64,000 bases of DNA from Nitrososphaeraceae archaeon (GTDB lineage Archaea > Thermoproteota > Nitrososphaeria > Nitrososphaerales > Nitrososphaeraceae): positions 48,090 to 112,089 of the forward strand of contig WHTU01000004.1 in the NCBI GenBank assembly GCA_009377575.1, given 5' to 3'. The first letter of the stretch is position 1; every line of letters begins with the position of its first letter. The notes under the pieces were generated by a model. That model was not told the DNA's origin. It saw nothing but the letters and a program-made list of their open reading frames with translations, and made no database searches. Below are positions 1 to 9,829 of the stretch, piece by piece. The position numbers and the translations under genes were made by a program.

Positions 1-174
1 AAGCATGTCGACAGATATCTTGTACGCATTTTCAACAAAGATTTTCCAGGAAACTAATCTGTGTTGATATTCCTGTGCGGTAGAACTTGCTCATCATAGT
101 CACATTGGAAATATAGGCTGAAATTCTGTTGGAACTCAATTATGTTGGTTAACCCCCCATGACTTTTAAACATA

Positions 175-390
175 TTGTATTGGTTTATTTTAATGCATAG
201 CCAATATGCAGATTTATCCATGGGAATCTTGAATGAAGATGAAAGAACAGTTACATGCCCACTTCATTTATCCGCTTTTAGTCTAGAAAAGGGAATACCG
301 CTGAATCCTCCTGCTGAAGAGCAGTTAAAAACTTATGAGGTCTTTATCAAACCAGAAGACGGTGGGATTTATGTATCATTACCTGATTAG
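175..390 (+). pseudogene. Rieske-type ferredoxin remnant
   Basis: The 71-residue frame ends like a small Rieske [2Fe-2S] ferredoxin: a CPLHLSAFSLEKG box followed by a beta strand ending GGIYVSL. A complete Rieske site needs two Cys-x-His boxes. The first should precede the ADLSMG stretch, but here it reads LMH, so the Cys ligand is missing, and a stop lies in frame at 160-162. The start would be TTG. I read it as the C-terminal remnant of a ferredoxin unable to bind a normal cluster; an unannotated frameshift upstream is the alternative. Confidence 0.6.
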
Positions 391-665
391 AGATCGAATG
401 TTTAATAAAGGAGTTTAACAACCCAAAAGTGCTTCCTGTTGCCCATGGAAATGTCGGTTAAACCTTTGATGCCTGATTATTGAATATATTCAGAAAGGTT
501 TTAGAACATCAGAAATGAAGCATAACTACGAAGAAATCAAAGAGAAAACATGGGATTAGAGCTGGACAGAGACCAGCGAATGAAATCAGCGATGATGATA
601 TTAATTTTTTTGTTCACAAATTAGGAGAAAGATTAGAATCTGGTGAATATCCTAAACTAAGGGAA

Positions 666-896
666 TTGGAGAAAATGCTTAAGCCACGTCTTTCATCCCC
701 AAAAATAATTGCGACATTGGGGTACCTTCAAAGATCTAGGTTGTTAGAGGTTGATCTTGATGGAAATATAATATGGATAAGGTGTGATACTACTAGAAGT
801 ATTGATAGTGGCACTTTGTATGATTCTGCTGTTATGAGTGAGGACTTTCGGAAGCTTATACAGAAATACAACCACACACAACAACGTACTGACTAG
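666..896 (+). CDS. Small winged-helix-like protein of unknown function, uncertain 5' end
   Basis: A TTG-started frame of 76 residues. The pattern of helix, basic helix and a VDLDGNIIWIR beta hairpin resembles a small winged helix, but I do not recognise the family. The same frame stays open upstream to 519 and encodes a basic stretch (KKSKRKHGIRAGQRP) that looks protein-coding, with no ATG, GTG or TTG before 666. An ATG at 515 lies in another frame. Either the gene starts at a rare codon or an early frameshift has broken it. Confidence 0.45.
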   Translation: MEKMLKPRLSSPKIIATLGYLQRSRLLEVDLDGNIIWIRCDTTRSIDSGTLYDSAVMSEDFRKLIQKYNHTQQRTD

Positions 897-1097
897 TATA
901 TGCTACAATGATCCGTCAGCCCAGACTCAAGAATTATCAGATAGAGTGTTCCTAAACCATATTCTATAGGAGTCAGAGAGTAATAAATTCAGAAGATAGG
1001 AATTAGGAAAGACAATGATATCACTCTGAAGTATTTTACCATGGCCTCTAAAACCCTTTTTTTTTATCCAGCAAAGAAGATAATAGTGCTATGAATT

Positions 1098-1709
1098 CTA
1101 CATCAATGAATTGATCCATTTCGTGACGATTTCAAACGCAGCTGTTTCTAGTTGGCTGATAGTAAGCCTATTGTTGGCGATAACTTCATCAGCTAGCGCA
1201 ATAGCCTCGCTTATACCCACGTCTAATTCTCGTCTCTCCCTCTCCATAAAATCACTCTGAGCCAATGGAGCGTCCGTTCTTCTCCTCTCCTTTAAATGAA
1301 CAAACCGAATATCTGTTGATGCATGGATTGCAAGAAGTCGTACATGCCCAACACGTTTAAGAACACCTACCTCAGCGATGCTTCTAATGCCGTCAACAAT
1401 AAAAACAGCAGTATGTCCATTACGTGTCGATACTAGTACTGGATCAATTTTCCTAATAACTAATTCAGCCACAGCGCCGGGACCAAACTCTTCGCGCAGC
1501 TTGACCATCAATTTCCCTAAATTTGTATCATTGAGGGCGAGTTTAAGCCGCAAGGCCTCTTCTCTAATTACGTCACCCATTGTTATTACAAGGAACCCCT
1601 TGTCCTTCAACGAGTTCGCAACTGTGGACTTTCCTGCACCTGGCATTCCGGTCAGACAGAGCACGATTAGCTTCTTTGTAGTTGAATCACCAGTTGTCTT
1701 TTCTACCAA
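1098..1709 (-). CDS. UPF0200/dephospho-CoA-kinase-like P-loop kinase
   Basis: A 203-residue protein with a Walker A loop GMPGAGKST near residues 20-28, then MGDVIREEA, which matches the nucleotide-kinase substrate region. A lid-like RERRE stretch and the ending LADEVIANN follow the archaeal UPF0200 pattern. Members are cytoplasmic kinases related to adenylate and dephospho-CoA kinases; the substrate is not established. It is divergent from the endonuclease III gene. Length is normal for the family. The first ATG gives a short tail before the P-loop. Confidence 0.85.
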   Translation of the reverse strand: MVEKTTGDSTTKKLIVLCLTGMPGAGKSTVANSLKDKGFLVITMGDVIREEALRLKLALNDTNLGKLMVKLREEFGPGAVAELVIRKIDPVLVSTRNGHTAVFIVDGIRSIAEVGVLKRVGHVRLLAIHASTDIRFVHLKERRRTDAPLAQSDFMERERRELDVGISEAIALADEVIANNRLTISQLETAAFEIVTKWINSLM

Positions 1710-1913
1710 ATACTCTTTTCCCTCTATTGAACTAGCTTACAAATCACTCGGTGATAATAAGATACTTCTTGATCAGATATTGGAGCAATTTACTTTCGTC
1801 CCAAGAAGATGCACTTTCCTGCAGCTAACATTAAAACAAATAGAATATCTCAAGATATGATACCAATTTGATATACCTGACTATTTATTAAATTTATAAC
1901 CCTGGAAGGGAAA

Positions 1914-2615
1914 ATGATCATTGTGGTCTCGATCATGAGGGTTCTTAGGAAGATGGAAGCGGCATTGTGCACTTCAAGATCACCCAGAATTACTGCTCTC
2001 GAATCCCTACGATGTGAAGAAGGAAGCGACCCATTCAAAATATTAATTGGAACCATACTGTCGGCTCGTACGAGAGATGAAAGCACAACCAAAATAGTAC
2101 ATAATCTGTTTCTGCGATTTAAGAGTAGCAAGGAATTAGCGGGTGCAAGCTTGGAAGAAATAAAGAAGATCATCAGAAGCATAGGGTTCTACAATGTCAA
2201 GGCGGAACGAATAAAGGGTGTTTCGAGAATTATAACTGAAGAATATGAGGGAAAAGTTCCAGAATCCGTAGAAAAACTTTTGCAGTTACCTGGAGTAGGG
2301 CGTAAAACTGCTAACTGTGTGTTGGTCTATGGTTTTAACAAACCTGCGATACCTGTCGATGTACATGTTCATAGAATATCAAACAGACTTGGTATTGTTA
2401 ATACCAAAACTCCGGAAATGACAGAGATTGAACTAGCTAAGACTGCAAGGAGGAAAAGTTGGACGAGGATCAACAATACCTTTGTAATGTACGGACAAAA
2501 CATTTGTCTACCAAGACGCCCTAGGTGCGATATATGTCAGCTCAAGAACGATTGTAGTTACTATCGGGAGAAGATGCCGAAGTCAAAAATAGGTTACACT
2601 AATGTTTCGGATTAG
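1914..2615 (+). CDS. nth: Endonuclease III
   Basis: A base-excision-repair DNA glycosylase/AP lyase of 233 residues. The helix-hairpin-helix motif LPGVGRKTAN contains the catalytic Lys, and VDVHVHRISNRLG contains the catalytic Asp. The C-terminus carries the [4Fe-4S] loop with spacing C-x6-C-x2-C-x5-C (CLPRRPRCDICQLKNDC). An early substrate-binding helix reads SARTRDEST. The first ATG is at 1914; a second at 1935 would also leave a full protein. All key residues are present, so it should be active. Confidence 0.95.
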   Translation: MIIVVSIMRVLRKMEAALCTSRSPRITALESLRCEEGSDPFKILIGTILSARTRDESTTKIVHNLFLRFKSSKELAGASLEEIKKIIRSIGFYNVKAERIKGVSRIITEEYEGKVPESVEKLLQLPGVGRKTANCVLVYGFNKPAIPVDVHVHRISNRLGIVNTKTPEMTEIELAKTARRKSWTRINNTFVMYGQNICLPRRPRCDICQLKNDCSYYREKMPKSKIGYTNVSD

Positions 2616-2886
2616 GTCAGCGTGGATCAAGGAACAGGAGAATTGAGATTTATGATGACGAACTTTGAATTGAGCAGCCGACGCTTATACTTGAGAATAA
2701 GCAAGAATTAGTGATTATTGAAAATCATATCTACCACAGTTGAAGTAACTAACAACATAACCACAGCAATTAGGTATAGCACCACGAATCATTAATCTCC
2801 TGACTCAATTCATTTTCTGTTTGTATTGCTGTTGTTTTCTACCTCATGGTTGAGACCATTTCGCTCATTCAAGGACTAGTTGAATA

Positions 2887-3630
2887 TTAAGGCGGATTAG
2901 TTCTCTTCTTAAATACTACTATGGCCACAACCAAACCTCCAACGCCTACCAGCATAGCAAATGGAAGGTAAAATACTGGAGACTCTGAAGGGTCGCCAAA
3001 AATTAAGTCAAATGAAATGGTACCCGCATAGGTATTCAATGGGGAATTTGAGCTATCCTTCCCATAGATTGTTATGTAACTTGGATTGAAGCCATCGAGG
3101 GATAGCCTATCTGTTACTATCCTTTGCCCATTATTCACTGATAATCCTTGGTTATTTCCATGTCCAACAACTATTGAGTAATCTTTACTCCAACCTCCAG
3201 TGTCTCGCTCATACACTTCAATATATCCCGATTCTTCAGTGTTTACTGCGGTCCAAAATTTGTCAGATGTGCCGCCAAACATGGCTATCTCAACAAACTT
3301 CTCACTTGGACTTTTTTCATGCAATCTAACGATTGTCTTTGCATCGTCCCTTTGTGCATAAGACATGTTGTTCTGGATTGTCAAGATCCAATTTTCTCCG
3401 ATAGAAGAGTGAAGAGTATAATTAACCGGGTTTCGCCGATCAGCGTTGGACACGTCATACGCAAAAGTAACTTGATCACTACTTTTTGTCTCGGTAGTTT
3501 TAATTGGTTGAAAATTTTGCAAGCGTTCCTGATTCTGTCCCATCACGGAACCAAATTGTATAAGAAAACTAAACAACGACAAGAGAAGAAATACTCGTAA
3601 GGCCATCTTATTCCTCATCCATTCATTCAT
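2887..3630 (-). CDS. Exported, membrane-anchored protein of unknown function
   Basis: 247 residues. The N-terminus has a signal peptide (basic MNEWMRNK, hydrophobic core LRVFLLLSLFSFLIQF), ending near VMGQNQ. The C-terminus has one membrane helix (about residues 218-240) followed by the basic tail KKRTNPP, so the bulk would lie outside with a C-terminal anchor. The outer part is rich in beta-prone segments and Asn-x-Ser/Thr sites. I do not recognise the domain. An internal ATG eight codons in (MALRVF) is an equally good start. Confidence 0.7.
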   Translation of the reverse strand: MNEWMRNKMALRVFLLLSLFSFLIQFGSVMGQNQERLQNFQPIKTTETKSSDQVTFAYDVSNADRRNPVNYTLHSSIGENWILTIQNNMSYAQRDDAKTIVRLHEKSPSEKFVEIAMFGGTSDKFWTAVNTEESGYIEVYERDTGGWSKDYSIVVGHGNNQGLSVNNGQRIVTDRLSLDGFNPSYITIYGKDSSNSPLNTYAGTISFDLIFGDPSESPVFYLPFAMLVGVGGLVVAIVVFKKRTNPP

Positions 3631-3942
3631 AGCGATATTAACCGTTATGGAATATTTGCCTTTATCTTAGGAATGTATTACTGAAGCGATGGTCCGATAT
3701 TGAAGCTAAGGAAACAGACAAGAATGCATTTGATGTACAGAATTTGATTGTCTAACTCATACCTAGGCAGCTTTAGATTGGAACATTAGCAATGCTTAAG
3801 ACAGATAGGGTAAAAATGTACCATCCTCCAAAATCGTTTTTACCGCTGCCATGATAATCTAGAACTCAAATCTTCAGAACAACATTGTGGATTCTATCTG
3901 AAAGTCAAACTAGTAATATATGGCTGGGCCTCGAAGATGTAG
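3631..3942. other. Intergenic, nothing identified
   Basis: About 310 bases between two genes whose 5' ends face each other (minus-strand exported protein, plus-strand HNH-like protein). It must hold both promoters. I see AT-rich stretches but no repeat, RNA or convincing short gene. Confidence 0.5.
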
Positions 3943-4689
3943 ATGGTTGTCCCCCAACCGATACAAAACCAGCTTAAAAAGGAGGCATTTTATGGATGCG
4001 TCATTTGCGGATGCCCGGTTCTTGAATTCATAGACTTCACCTTGACTGGGATTCAAGTAGACAAGCCTCCACCTCGACAAGAAGTTTTCCTTCCAGAAAA
4101 TATGGTTGCAATCTGTCCATCGCACAATCAAAAACTTCAAGCTGGTAAGATAGATACCACATTTTTGAGACTTAGCAAGAATAACCCTTTTAGCAAGATC
4201 CATGACGATCTTGCATTCAAGACAACATCCTCGAAGGAACTCACTGTATCATTGGGAGGATGTACTTTCATTAATACTTCAAGGCTATTGGTTGTAGATG
4301 ATTTTGATCTCATCAATGTTAGAAGATTGGACCAAAGGTTCCTCATATTGGATGTTAATTTCTTTGATAGAAGCAACAAATTAGCCGCGATATTATTCGA
4401 AAATGGTTGGAGTTCGGAACGGAGTAGAATTGGAGACTGGACCATAGAATATCTTCGACCCAAGAGACTACTTTTACAGAATAGCAGAGAAAATATGAAC
4501 CTTGAGGCTAGAATCGAAAATGATACTGAGCTCCGGATTGTCGGTGATGGTCTATATTATAATAATCAAAAGATAAAAATTACTCCGCATGAGGTTTTTT
4601 TGGGCGATAGAGAAATCGGTATTGATACCAAAGGATCCGTCCTAACTAATTATGACGTCGGAATTAGAGCTGAGAGCCTTATTTTTTAA
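3943..4689 (+). CDS. HNH-endonuclease-like protein with degenerate active site
   Basis: 248 residues. The N-terminus has zinc-binding pairs CVIC (near residue 19) and CPSHNQK (near residue 60), the frame of an HNH nuclease of the type FGCxxCGxPxxExHHI...CPxHH. Where the catalytic His pair should be, the sequence reads EFIDF, and the final His pair is HN. The fold is probably kept but the metal-dependent nuclease site looks lost, so a DNA- or zinc-binding role is possible. The rest is beta-rich and unfamiliar. Start is the ATG at 3943. Confidence 0.6.
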   Translation: MVVPQPIQNQLKKEAFYGCVICGCPVLEFIDFTLTGIQVDKPPPRQEVFLPENMVAICPSHNQKLQAGKIDTTFLRLSKNNPFSKIHDDLAFKTTSSKELTVSLGGCTFINTSRLLVVDDFDLINVRRLDQRFLILDVNFFDRSNKLAAILFENGWSSERSRIGDWTIEYLRPKRLLLQNSRENMNLEARIENDTELRIVGDGLYYNNQKIKITPHEVFLGDREIGIDTKGSVLTNYDVGIRAESLIF

Positions 4690-4721
4690 TCTTGTTACCT
4701 ATCAACCCAGCTACTTCTTCA

Positions 4722-5867
4722 TTATTTGACGAACGGCTCTGTGTAGGAAAGTATGACTCTGGCAACCTCTGGTCGCATTAAATGATCAGCTGGCATTGTT
4801 CCGGAGCTTACAAGTTTTCTCATCTTTGTACCACTAAGTTCTTCTCTTTCTTCGGAATTGTGGGGACATATTTTTGTGCTAGAATACCCTCGACATTTCT
4901 TACAATAATAAAAGGCTGGAAAGAATACTGGTTCAATATCTAGGTCTGGATATTCGTTGAAAATCTTCTGCGCGGCCAGCGGTTGATAATAGTCACCTAC
5001 ACCAGCGTGATCCCTTCCAATAATGAGATGCGTGCATCCAAAATTCTTGCGCATTATTGCATGGTGAATTGCTTCCTTCGGACCGGCATACCTCATCTCT
5101 GTATGAAGGGTTGCAAGCATTGCACTACCACTCGTATAGTAACTATTAAGAAGAGTTTCATAAGTCTGGAGTATTACCTCGTCCTTAAAGTCTCCCGTTT
5201 TTTTCTTACCAATCAATGGATTGATAAATAGACCATCAAATAGACTAAGTGCAGTCTTCTGCAATGTTTCGTGGGCTACGTGTGGTACGTTTCTGGTTTG
5301 AAAACCTACTATACTTTTCCAGCCTCGAGTTAGAATTTCATTCCTAGTTTCAGACGGAGTTTTCCTAAGCTTTCTTGATTGCGAAAAAGGTATTCGGGAA
5401 AAAACATGTATCTTTCCACCTACCAACACGTCATTCATATTCATAGTTTTCATCACTCCTGGGTGCTGCAAATCAACGGTTTGGTATATCTCTTTTGCAG
5501 CTTTTAGCTTATCGAATTGATACGTATCATCGACGGACATAACCCCAAAGGCTTCACTATTATTTACAAGCGAAACCTCGCCTGCATCTTTCATCTTTAT
5601 TGCAGTTTCGTTATCAACATCGAGTACAATGGGAATAGTCCATGGCAGCCCGTTTGACAATCTTCCTTGATTAACAATACTCTCAAAATCAGTTTGACAG
5701 ACAAATCCCTCTAAGGGGCTAAATATGCCATCAGCAATGTTCTCAATGTCATTCCTTATATCGGTATCAATAGCTATAGAGAACATTTCATCAAGATTTT
5801 TTTGGCGAGGATCAAATCTATTTATCAATTTACCTCCATGAGGTAGAAGCATTCCACTTTTTGCCAA
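4722..5867 (-). CDS. sat: Sulfate adenylyltransferase (ATP sulfurylase)
   Basis: 381 residues, the size of the single-domain archaeal/bacterial enzyme without an APS kinase domain. It activates sulfate with ATP to APS. Visible signatures are GFQTRNVPHVAHE (QxRN nucleotide motif and HxxH), GRDHAGVGDYYQP, and a C-terminal zinc-site-like CKKCRGYSSTKICPH. It begins eight bases after the stop of the APS reductase gene, so the two should be one transcript for assimilatory sulfate reduction. Confidence 0.95.
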   Translation of the reverse strand: MAKSGMLLPHGGKLINRFDPRQKNLDEMFSIAIDTDIRNDIENIADGIFSPLEGFVCQTDFESIVNQGRLSNGLPWTIPIVLDVDNETAIKMKDAGEVSLVNNSEAFGVMSVDDTYQFDKLKAAKEIYQTVDLQHPGVMKTMNMNDVLVGGKIHVFSRIPFSQSRKLRKTPSETRNEILTRGWKSIVGFQTRNVPHVAHETLQKTALSLFDGLFINPLIGKKKTGDFKDEVILQTYETLLNSYYTSGSAMLATLHTEMRYAGPKEAIHHAIMRKNFGCTHLIIGRDHAGVGDYYQPLAAQKIFNEYPDLDIEPVFFPAFYYCKKCRGYSSTKICPHNSEEREELSGTKMRKLVSSGTMPADHLMRPEVARVILSYTEPFVK

Positions 5868-5875
5868 TTACTCAT

Positions 5876-6637
5876 TCACTTATTCCTGGTAGGATCCCAG
5901 TGCAAACCACATTCTTTATGCGCAGAACTTTCCCACCACCATCTCCCTGATCGTGGATCCCCGTTTGGTTCTACTGCTCTAGTGCATGGCTCGCATCCTA
6001 TACTTGGATACCCTTTGTCATGAAGTTTATTATAGGGTACATCATTGCGCTTGATATATCTCCAAACCATTTCGTTATCCCAGTCTGCTAAGGGATTAAC
6101 CTTGATTATATCGTTATGAATAGAATCAATTTCTATCTTGTTGATGGCAGATCTGGTTAACGTCTGTTCTCTTCGTAAGCCGGTTATCCAACCCGACAAA
6201 TTTCTTAGGGCTCTGTTAAGAGGATGAACTTTTCTAATTTCACAGCAGAGTTTTCGATTTTCAACAGACTCATACATCAAATTCATTCTACGAGTTCTGA
6301 GCATACTCTCTAGCTCGTGATGATCAGGACAATAAACGCGCACCAAGATTCCATATTTCTTCCTAATCTCATCCATTATATCATATGTTTCTTGGTTAAG
6401 TCTACCCGTGTCCAATGTAAAGACCCTTGTCTTCTCCCTATCAATTTTAGACATCATATCAATTATGGCCACGTCTTCGGCTCCAAAACTTGAAGCTAGA
6501 GCTATTCCCTCACCATATGTTTCAATGGCCCACCTCAATATCTCTTCTGCAGATTTGTCTCTAATACTCTTCTCCAAATCTTGTATCTCTATCCGAGTAG
6601 ATCGATTAGGTACGGATAGACCTGCTTTTTTTACCAC
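5876..6637 (-). CDS. cysH: Assimilatory APS reductase (CysH family)
   Basis: 253 residues. It reduces activated sulfate to sulfite. The PP-loop ATPase-type fold shows SSFGAEDVAIIDM and FTLDTGRL, then GLRREQT. The Cys-Cys pair in KLCCEIRKVHPL and the later CEPC form the CC...CxxC set of the [4Fe-4S] enzymes, which normally prefer APS over PAPS. The catalytic tail KECGLHWDP is intact. It is the first gene of a two-gene operon with sat. Confidence 0.93.
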   Translation of the reverse strand: MVKKAGLSVPNRSTRIEIQDLEKSIRDKSAEEILRWAIETYGEGIALASSFGAEDVAIIDMMSKIDREKTRVFTLDTGRLNQETYDIMDEIRKKYGILVRVYCPDHHELESMLRTRRMNLMYESVENRKLCCEIRKVHPLNRALRNLSGWITGLRREQTLTRSAINKIEIDSIHNDIIKVNPLADWDNEMVWRYIKRNDVPYNKLHDKGYPSIGCEPCTRAVEPNGDPRSGRWWWESSAHKECGLHWDPTRNK

Positions 6638-6707
6638 AATGGTTCGTACCTTCCTACACTTATAATTTTTCGTTCTTAAACAGGTCGCTATGAAATCAAC
6701 CAGAATT

Positions 6708-6717
6708 CATAAATTTA
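6708..6717 (+). promoter_or_regulatory. TATA-like box for the DUF1059 gene
   Basis: CATAAATTTA is centred about 28 bases upstream of the ATG at 6741. That spacing puts the expected archaeal transcription start at or next to the start codon, so the mRNA is probably leaderless. Confidence 0.5.
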
Positions 6718-6740
6718 ATGTGGCCTAACATCAGACAGTA

Positions 6741-6923
6741 ATGAAGAGACTGGTATGCAGAGACGTGGGTCTAGACTGTGACTATGTAATTCTTGGAGAT
6801 TCGGACGAGGAGGTGACTTCCAAGGCTATAAAACATGCGTGGGAAGCTCATGCGATAAGCGTTGAGGAAATGACCTCAGATATGAAGACGCGGATAAAGG
6901 AAAACATAGAAGGTACTGAATAA
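6741..6923 (+). CDS. DUF1059 small protein
   Basis: 60 residues, the usual size for DUF1059. Signature features are the start MKRLVCRDVGLDCDYV with two Cys, the DSDEEV helix start, and AWEAHAISVEEM. The family is common in Thaumarchaeota and soil bacteria and has no assigned function. The gene stands alone, divergent from cysH, with its own TATA-like box. Confidence 0.85.
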   Translation: MKRLVCRDVGLDCDYVILGDSDEEVTSKAIKHAWEAHAISVEEMTSDMKTRIKENIEGTE

Positions 6924-7383
6924 AGGATAACATTTACTAAAGTAAAAATGGTGACATGCATGACGACGAAATTTAATTTAAAAGCTGGATATCTTCTAAA
7001 TTTCTCACTATTACATTATCTCAAGAGATATATGACGAGAAACTACACGTACTAAAAATCTCTATACACAGATTGGAATTTGTTTAACACATGACGAGTT
7101 GCGATGACCCTCTAGGTATCTTCTCCAAGAATGAAGATAACGTTTTTGATATATAGCTTTCATGTTCATTTGAATGATTGTAGTTGTATTTACGTCAAAT
7201 TAGAACCTACTTTGACACCAAAAATAAAGATACATCAATTCTGATTTTGTTCTGCCTGGTGAGGATAGAATGGAGCTGTTGTACATATTTTTTTGAACCA
7301 AAGTTAGATAAAGGATCATCTTCGCCTCAAATTTGAGGCCGGGTCCGATCAAGCTTCCCTGCGCCCGTATTAGTATTTCCGTA
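6924..7383. other. Intergenic, nothing identified
   Basis: About 460 AT-rich bases with stops in all frames. It lies at the 3' ends of two converging genes, and I see no RNA-like structure or repeat. Confidence 0.5.
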
Positions 7384-7866
7384 TTAATCTAAGACGTTAA
7401 GAGTAAAGTTAGCAATTTCTGGTCGGATTGGATTAAATAAAATCCCATAAATGGGAATTTCGATCCTGTACTGGCCTGATTGATTGAATTTGTAATTTAG
7501 CATAGGCACCGTCATTTCTCCTTCGGTCACGTGTAGAGGAACCTCTGGTTGACCTGTTGAATTAGTTGCTTGGAATACTCGACTATTGTTGTCATATATT
7601 CTTAGATTAAAATCGACATGCTCTTGCAATGTACTAGTCCCCGGCTTTAGAAACGATACTTTGAATTTGGCAGAACTATCATTTGCCTTGACGGAAAATG
7701 GGATTGGCTCCAAAAGAACATCTAAACTTAATACACTAGTTGCATTTTGTAGTGGCGATTTGTTGGCAACAGATTTCTGTGCATATAGCCAGTAAGGCGT
7801 ACAAAAAGAATACCCGACTAGTATTGATAAAACTGTTAAAATTAAAGCGTACCTGCTCCACATCAT
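7384..7866 (-). CDS. Exported beta-rich protein of unknown function
   Basis: 160 residues with a signal peptide (MMWSRYALILTVLSILVGYSF; likely cut near LYAQK). The mature part looks like one immunoglobulin-like beta sandwich ending YRIEIPIYGILFNP...ANFTLNVLD. The same pattern (a Gly-x-Tyr strand, then IYxIxF, then a final FxxxV strand) ends the outer domain of the protein at 11794-12360, so the two are probably distant paralogues. It has no C-terminal anchor. Function unknown. Confidence 0.65.
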   Translation of the reverse strand: MMWSRYALILTVLSILVGYSFCTPYWLYAQKSVANKSPLQNATSVLSLDVLLEPIPFSVKANDSSAKFKVSFLKPGTSTLQEHVDFNLRIYDNNSRVFQATNSTGQPEVPLHVTEGEMTVPMLNYKFNQSGQYRIEIPIYGILFNPIRPEIANFTLNVLD

Positions 7867-8222
7867 CTCAGTGGGACTATTATTTGTGAGAATATTTATG
7901 ATTTACCATTCTTCATAGCACGACATTTGTAAACAGTTTGCAACAAGACAGTATAGCATTGATGCTCTTCTTCTTTCCTAATATATTGATTATGAGTGGA
8001 GGTCGCAATTGTATTGATGAAGTTTATCGCTTTTTTTTGATACTTTCTTCAATCCAACTGAAAAACCATACGAGATTCATTATCTTGAAATTCTGTAACA
8101 TCTATTACAGAATTGGCTTGAGAGCTGTTATTTGCGTTACCGTTGGCACACTTCAACTGTTATCACTTAAAACTCGAAGTGATATTTTAGACGCTTCGCT
8201 ATAACTTTTTAAATTCTTTTAA
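7867..8222. other. Intergenic, nothing identified
   Basis: About 355 bases. A frame from 7938 is open but hydrophobic and low in coding character, and I do not accept it as a gene. No RNA or repeat seen. Confidence 0.45.
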
Positions 8223-9470
8223 TTAGTCAGATGTTGCTGTAGACGACAGTTTCAAGTCTTTCGCGAATCTCATGACATAAGGTGTTATGAATGTAGTTAT
8301 TATGGTTACTATGCCTATTATAGGAAATATGCTAGTTGAGATAGCTCCGCTTTGCTGACCAGCTTTAGCAACAACCAAGGACATTTCAGCTCGTGCAGAA
8401 GATAAACCTAGACCAGTCCTTAATGCGGTATTCTTATCATATCCAGCCTTAAGTAACACCACGCTTATTATCAGCAATTTTGAAGCAAACGTTGTTACAA
8501 TTAGAATTAAGGCGGGGAGAATCAAGAATGGAATCTGTGATATGTCCATAAGTGCCCCTATCGAAATAAAGAACAGTGCCGCAAATACATCCCTTAATGG
8601 AACTGTTACTACTCTAGCTATTGCTGCACTCTTGGATTCGGCAACCAATACCCCTGCAAGAAATGCTCCGGTTGCTACTGACAATTCAAGAGATGATGCT
8701 AAGAAAGAGAGTCCGAAAGCTAAGCCTAGTATGGAGATGAGAAGTAAAGCATAATCGTTTGTCTTTCCTACTTTGTCAATTATGTTTGGAATGAATCTTG
8801 AACCTACGGTAAGAGTAATTCCGATAAACGCAGTTACAATTGCAACGGAGATTCCTATCTGAATTATAGATGCAGTTTGATTGCTATCATTTATTCCCTC
8901 AATGGCTATGGACTGAAATATCCCAAGGGCTGTAATGGCTATAATATCTTCAACAATCAGAACTCCTAGCATGAGCGTGGCTGACTTATCCCTAATCATA
9001 TTTAGCTCTTCTAGGATTCTTACTATGACTATAGTACTTGAGATAGACATGCCTAACGCAAGGAATAACGAATCTCTAAAAGAGAACTGTAAGGCCTGAG
9101 CCACATAATACGAAATTATCATAGTCCCAATTGTTTCACTTAACGCTATTACGATAGATATTCTACCCACTGACCTTAGCTTAGCAATGGGAAAGTCAGT
9201 ACCAATAACGAAAAGGAACATAATAATTCCTAACTCAGAAAAAGCGTTTAGCGTATCAATGCTTTGAATTAGGCTAAATGGTGGTGTATGTGGACCTATT
9301 ATCATACCGGCTATTATATATCCTATAATCATAGGCTGCTTTAGTTTATGAGTAACTGCGAGTATGACGGCGGCGACAATCATGACTACGGCAAAATCCT
9401 GAACCAGAAATACGGAAGACAACGAATCACCAGGAACGTTTGATTGCATCATGATGTCCTGGAAAATCAA
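8223..9470 (-). CDS. CPA2-family cation:proton antiporter (Kef/NapA type)
   Basis: 415 residues, almost all membrane segments (about 12 helices). The start KQPMIIGYIIAGMIIGPHTPP is the characteristic first re-entrant region of monovalent cation:proton antiporter-2 proteins, and SATGAFLAGVLVAES and GLGLSSARAEMSLVVA are typical later helices. It should exchange Na+ or K+ for H+ across the cytoplasmic membrane. It ends after the transmembrane part, without a C-terminal TrkA-N regulatory domain. It stands alone with wide flanks. Confidence 0.9.
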   Translation of the reverse strand: MIFQDIMMQSNVPGDSLSSVFLVQDFAVVMIVAAVILAVTHKLKQPMIIGYIIAGMIIGPHTPPFSLIQSIDTLNAFSELGIIMFLFVIGTDFPIAKLRSVGRISIVIALSETIGTMIISYYVAQALQFSFRDSLFLALGMSISSTIVIVRILEELNMIRDKSATLMLGVLIVEDIIAITALGIFQSIAIEGINDSNQTASIIQIGISVAIVTAFIGITLTVGSRFIPNIIDKVGKTNDYALLLISILGLAFGLSFLASSLELSVATGAFLAGVLVAESKSAAIARVVTVPLRDVFAALFFISIGALMDISQIPFLILPALILIVTTFASKLLIISVVLLKAGYDKNTALRTGLGLSSARAEMSLVVAKAGQQSGAISTSIFPIIGIVTIITTFITPYVMRFAKDLKLSSTATSD

Positions 9471-9829
9471 TTCGATAACTACTTTTGTAGGCGGTACATT
9501 ATTAATAATTTGGTGTCCGACTTATCTGTAGTATTTTAATAATTCTATCCGATTTCATGTTAGTATTAGTTTAGATTTCGAACTCGGTAAAGCTACCTCA
9601 ACTACGAGAATTTAAAGTAAATTTGTAAATTAGCATTGTATTAGTGGAGAGAGATAGCTATCATGCGTCACTTGCCCCCTTGATACCTATTGATTGACCC
9701 GTTCCTATTGTCCCACATATGCATTTTTTACGCCTGGATACAAGCGGATTGGGGAAATGTCGATGAGCCCCTCTTGAAATATCATATCTTACCACTGCTA
9801 ACAAGAGGTACCATCAAAAAGTAGGTCAC
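9471..9829. other. Divergent intergenic region
   Basis: About 360 bases between the 5' ends of the antiporter and cupin genes. It must carry both promoters. I see no defined operator, RNA or short gene. Confidence 0.45.

Noticed and set aside
7938..8204. Open frame of 88 codons on the plus strand
   Set aside because: Hydrophobic low-complexity translation without family features, in an AT-rich gap; probably chance.
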